DNA of 64,000 nucleotides from Leptodactylus fallax (taxonomy: Eukaryota > Chordata > Amphibia > Anura > Leptodactylidae), in NCBI GenBank assembly GCA_947044405.1, contig CAMRHE010000133.1:3472001-3536000 (forward strand), read 5' to 3'. Below are positions 61,886 through 64,000 of this stretch, in pieces; the stretch's first letter is position 1; each line of letters begins with the position of its first letter. The position numbers and the translations under genes were made by a program. The notes beneath the pieces were generated by a model. It saw only the letters and a program-made list of their open reading frames with translations. It was not told the DNA's origin and made no database searches.

Positions 61886-63169
61886 GACATATCGATTTTG
61901 TCTAATTTTTAGCCACCATAAAAATCAGCTTTTTACATCAAAAATTTCAACCACACAAACTGTAAATCTCCGGCGAGCCCAACAAAAATGTAAAAATCAG
62001 CCACAATAAAATGATTTGATGTTTCCTTATGTGGAAATTGAGATCCAAGATCAGAGGAGAAGATTGATGGGAGTGTGAACGTCGTAATTAGTATCCTTAA
62101 GTCCCGGATCCGCGGTTTAACAGCACAGAACATTATACTTAACCTTGAATTTTTTTTTCCTTCTGACATTTTCTAAATGTTCCCATTTTGATAAGCGCAC
62201 AATAAGGGTGAAATGTCGCCCAATCTTCTCCAGCAGAAAAGGAATCTTGAAAAATGTTCCTTACTGTGAAAATGATCCAATTTCTTGATGGTCTCCTTTG
62301 AAAATTGCTCGACAATTGATGTACATCTAACCTCCGAGCAAATTGTCGGAAATTTTAACATCATTCATCATCTCCACTTAACACATGAAAAGAGAGCTCA
62401 AAACTTGTGATTTTTAAATTTGGGTCAATGTGGCTGAGCGTACAGAAAGCTCATTGGCAGTCATGTGTAGACGTGTACGCGGCAATGACATGGGGGGGTG
62501 ATAATTAGCTACTATATATACTGTATAAGTTATCCCAATTCTATTGTATTCTACAAAAAGTCCATATTAGAGAAGCAATAGTCATCCCAATTACCCCAGG
62601 GGCGCACTATCAATGTTGAGAACAGCAGGGGGCAGCAGTTTAGGACAGATACAATCCCATCTTCAATCAGGGGCATTTCACTTTTTGCCTCAGGCAGCAG
62701 AATACAGCTTGATACACTCCTGCAATAGTTTCAGGCATATGACTATGTTGTACGTGTCTGAAATATGGCCTTCATAATCTATGTGAGCATTTTTCTACAG
62801 AATATGCAATAAATATCCAAGTGATGTGGATCCCACCAACTCTCGAAAGTGGAGGTTAACCGACCCAGTCTGCACATGCGCTGTTCTCTCCATTCACTCC
62901 ATTCCATCCATTCCAACAGAGCTCCTATAATGGCCAAGCCAGAGAGAGCCTCAGAATAGGAGTCAAAAGTCCTGCTGGTTTGTATAGGACTGACCTTGCA
63001 CTACTGCCATTGGCCACTACAGAGTGTACAGGCTATGCTAGTTTTGGTACATTGAGGGTACTAAAGCAGCTGATCGGTGGGGATATTGGAAGTTCAACCT
63101 CCACTGGCCTAATACTGATGGCCTATCCTAAGCATAAGTCATTAATACTATACTCCTGAGTTATCCCTT
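61886..63169. other. No gene; weak MITE fragment near 62820-63160
   Basis: 61890-62410 is AT-rich, complex and lacks recognised repeats. 62820-63160 contains CCATTCACTCCATTCC and CCTATCCTAAGCATAAGTCA, MITE interior words. Confidence 0.4.
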
Positions 63170-63325
63170 TAACCTACCTGTATGTTTTTGAAAAATGGGA
63201 CGAAACCCACCCAAATTGAACACACAACGCCCATGCCGATGTTGCCCTCGGCCATATTGAAACCCAAGAACCCCAGTGTCGCAAGACAGTAGCACTAACC
63301 TTTCAACCACCATTCTGCCCCATCC
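63170..63325 (-). mobile_element. SINE-like tRNA-related fragment
   Basis: On the minus strand it reads GGGGCAGAATGGTGGTTGAA, AGGTTAGTGCTACTGTCTTG, CACTGGGGTTCTTGGGTTTC, then GTGTGTTCAATTTGGGTGGG. This is the order of the common vertebrate tRNA-derived repeat (A-box-like start, GGTTCAAA-like B box, then TTTGCGTGGGTTT-like body), degraded. Not a functional tRNA gene. Confidence 0.5.
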
Positions 63326-64000
63326 ATAGCAGATACCTCATGGTCTTCCTCTATAGTACATATGTACAAGACAAATCCTTAAAACTGGATTTATAAATTG
63401 CAGAATTTAGAAAAAATTTTGGTTGGAGAATCCGCACACATATTCCCCTGCAAACTATAGACAAACAAACCTCATTCAATTACAGTGTAGAAAAGCAGCA
63501 TGTCCTATGGGTTGCAAAAATTTATTTTCGGTAAGGAGTCAAGTCCGCACAAAAATCGGCTACAAAATCTGTGTGTTAAATTTCTTTCTACAAGTTGTTA
63601 CACTTACTTGACAAGTTGCAATAACAATTTCTTGTAAAGAGTGAGATGATTGTGGAGCGATTGTTCAACTCTGAACTACCTTTCGACAAGCCAAAAATTT
63701 TCAAAAATATTAACAATATTTGCAAAAATTGGAACATCCCTTTATACTCGCACCCTAAATAGACGGTAAAAGTTAGTTATAGAAAAGGACTTTTTATGAT
63801 ATCTAAAAATTTCAGACAAGTGTACATGGATCTGCCGGGGGGCAAAATATTTTTTAATTCTTCATAGACAGAGAAGGAATTCTCTGCTGGTTGTCTCAGG
63901 ACTCAGGTAGGAAGCCAATTGGAAACATTTAAGACACAAATACCGTGTTCCCGTCCAGCCAAATTAGACGTTAAATGTCAGTTTTTTCTTCAGTGTTTTA
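63326..64000. other. No gene recognised
   Basis: AT-rich terminal part of the window; no exon or repeat seen. Confidence 0.4.

Noticed and set aside
63170..63325. Possible tRNA gene on the minus strand
   Set aside because: The A- and B-box-like parts are degenerate and followed by SINE body sequence; no cloverleaf can be drawn.

Overview
The window looks like intronic DNA from a large vertebrate genome, most likely a frog. The evidence is: a spliced cadherin-repeat exon with canonical splice sites; Tc1/mariner, hAT-type and TTAA-type DNA transposons of amphibian/fish character; a CR1/L2-like LINE 3' end; and many tandem arrays. Nothing resembles a bacterial operon, plasmid, phage or CRISPR locus. 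The anuran assignment is an inference from repeat style, not a database match.

Only one host coding segment is supported: a 315-bp minus-strand exon at 57603-57917. It encodes the end of one extracellular cadherin repeat and the start of the next, in a FAT-family giant protocadherin (best fit fat3, fat1 second). Both exon edges are phase 1. The gene runs right to left, so roughly 57.6 kb of its downstream intron and about 6 kb of its upstream intron seem to fill the rest of the window. I found no second exon.

Layout. 0-10 kb: nested hAT-type miniature elements, a 100-155 bp tandem array invaded by a hAT element with a perfect 8-bp target duplication, a run of palindromic TTAA-flanked MITEs, and an odd 200-bp C/G block that may be an assembly artefact. 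10-20 kb: tandem arrays of 80 bp, about 150 bp (with a GATA microsatellite inside), 62 bp and 97 bp. 20-30 kb: a 400-bp duplication, a 26/28-bp array, and a LINE 3' end whose tail has expanded into a 29-bp array. 30-45 kb: a dead Tc1 remnant, more MITEs, a second GATA array, several local duplications and a 30-bp array. 45-56 kb: two full-length Tc1-like transposons (1614 and 1601 bp, both with disrupted transposase genes), a 46-bp array in a hAT-type relic, a TTAA MITE and two further arrays of the same 97-bp satellite. 56-64 kb: the cadherin exon, a 69-bp and a 31-bp array, and a SINE-like fragment.

The genes do not work together as a system: the transposons are decayed, and the remaining open frames are by-products of repeats. 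The most informative content is the record of transposition and tandem amplification inside one giant intron. I did not find a convincing undescribed biological system.
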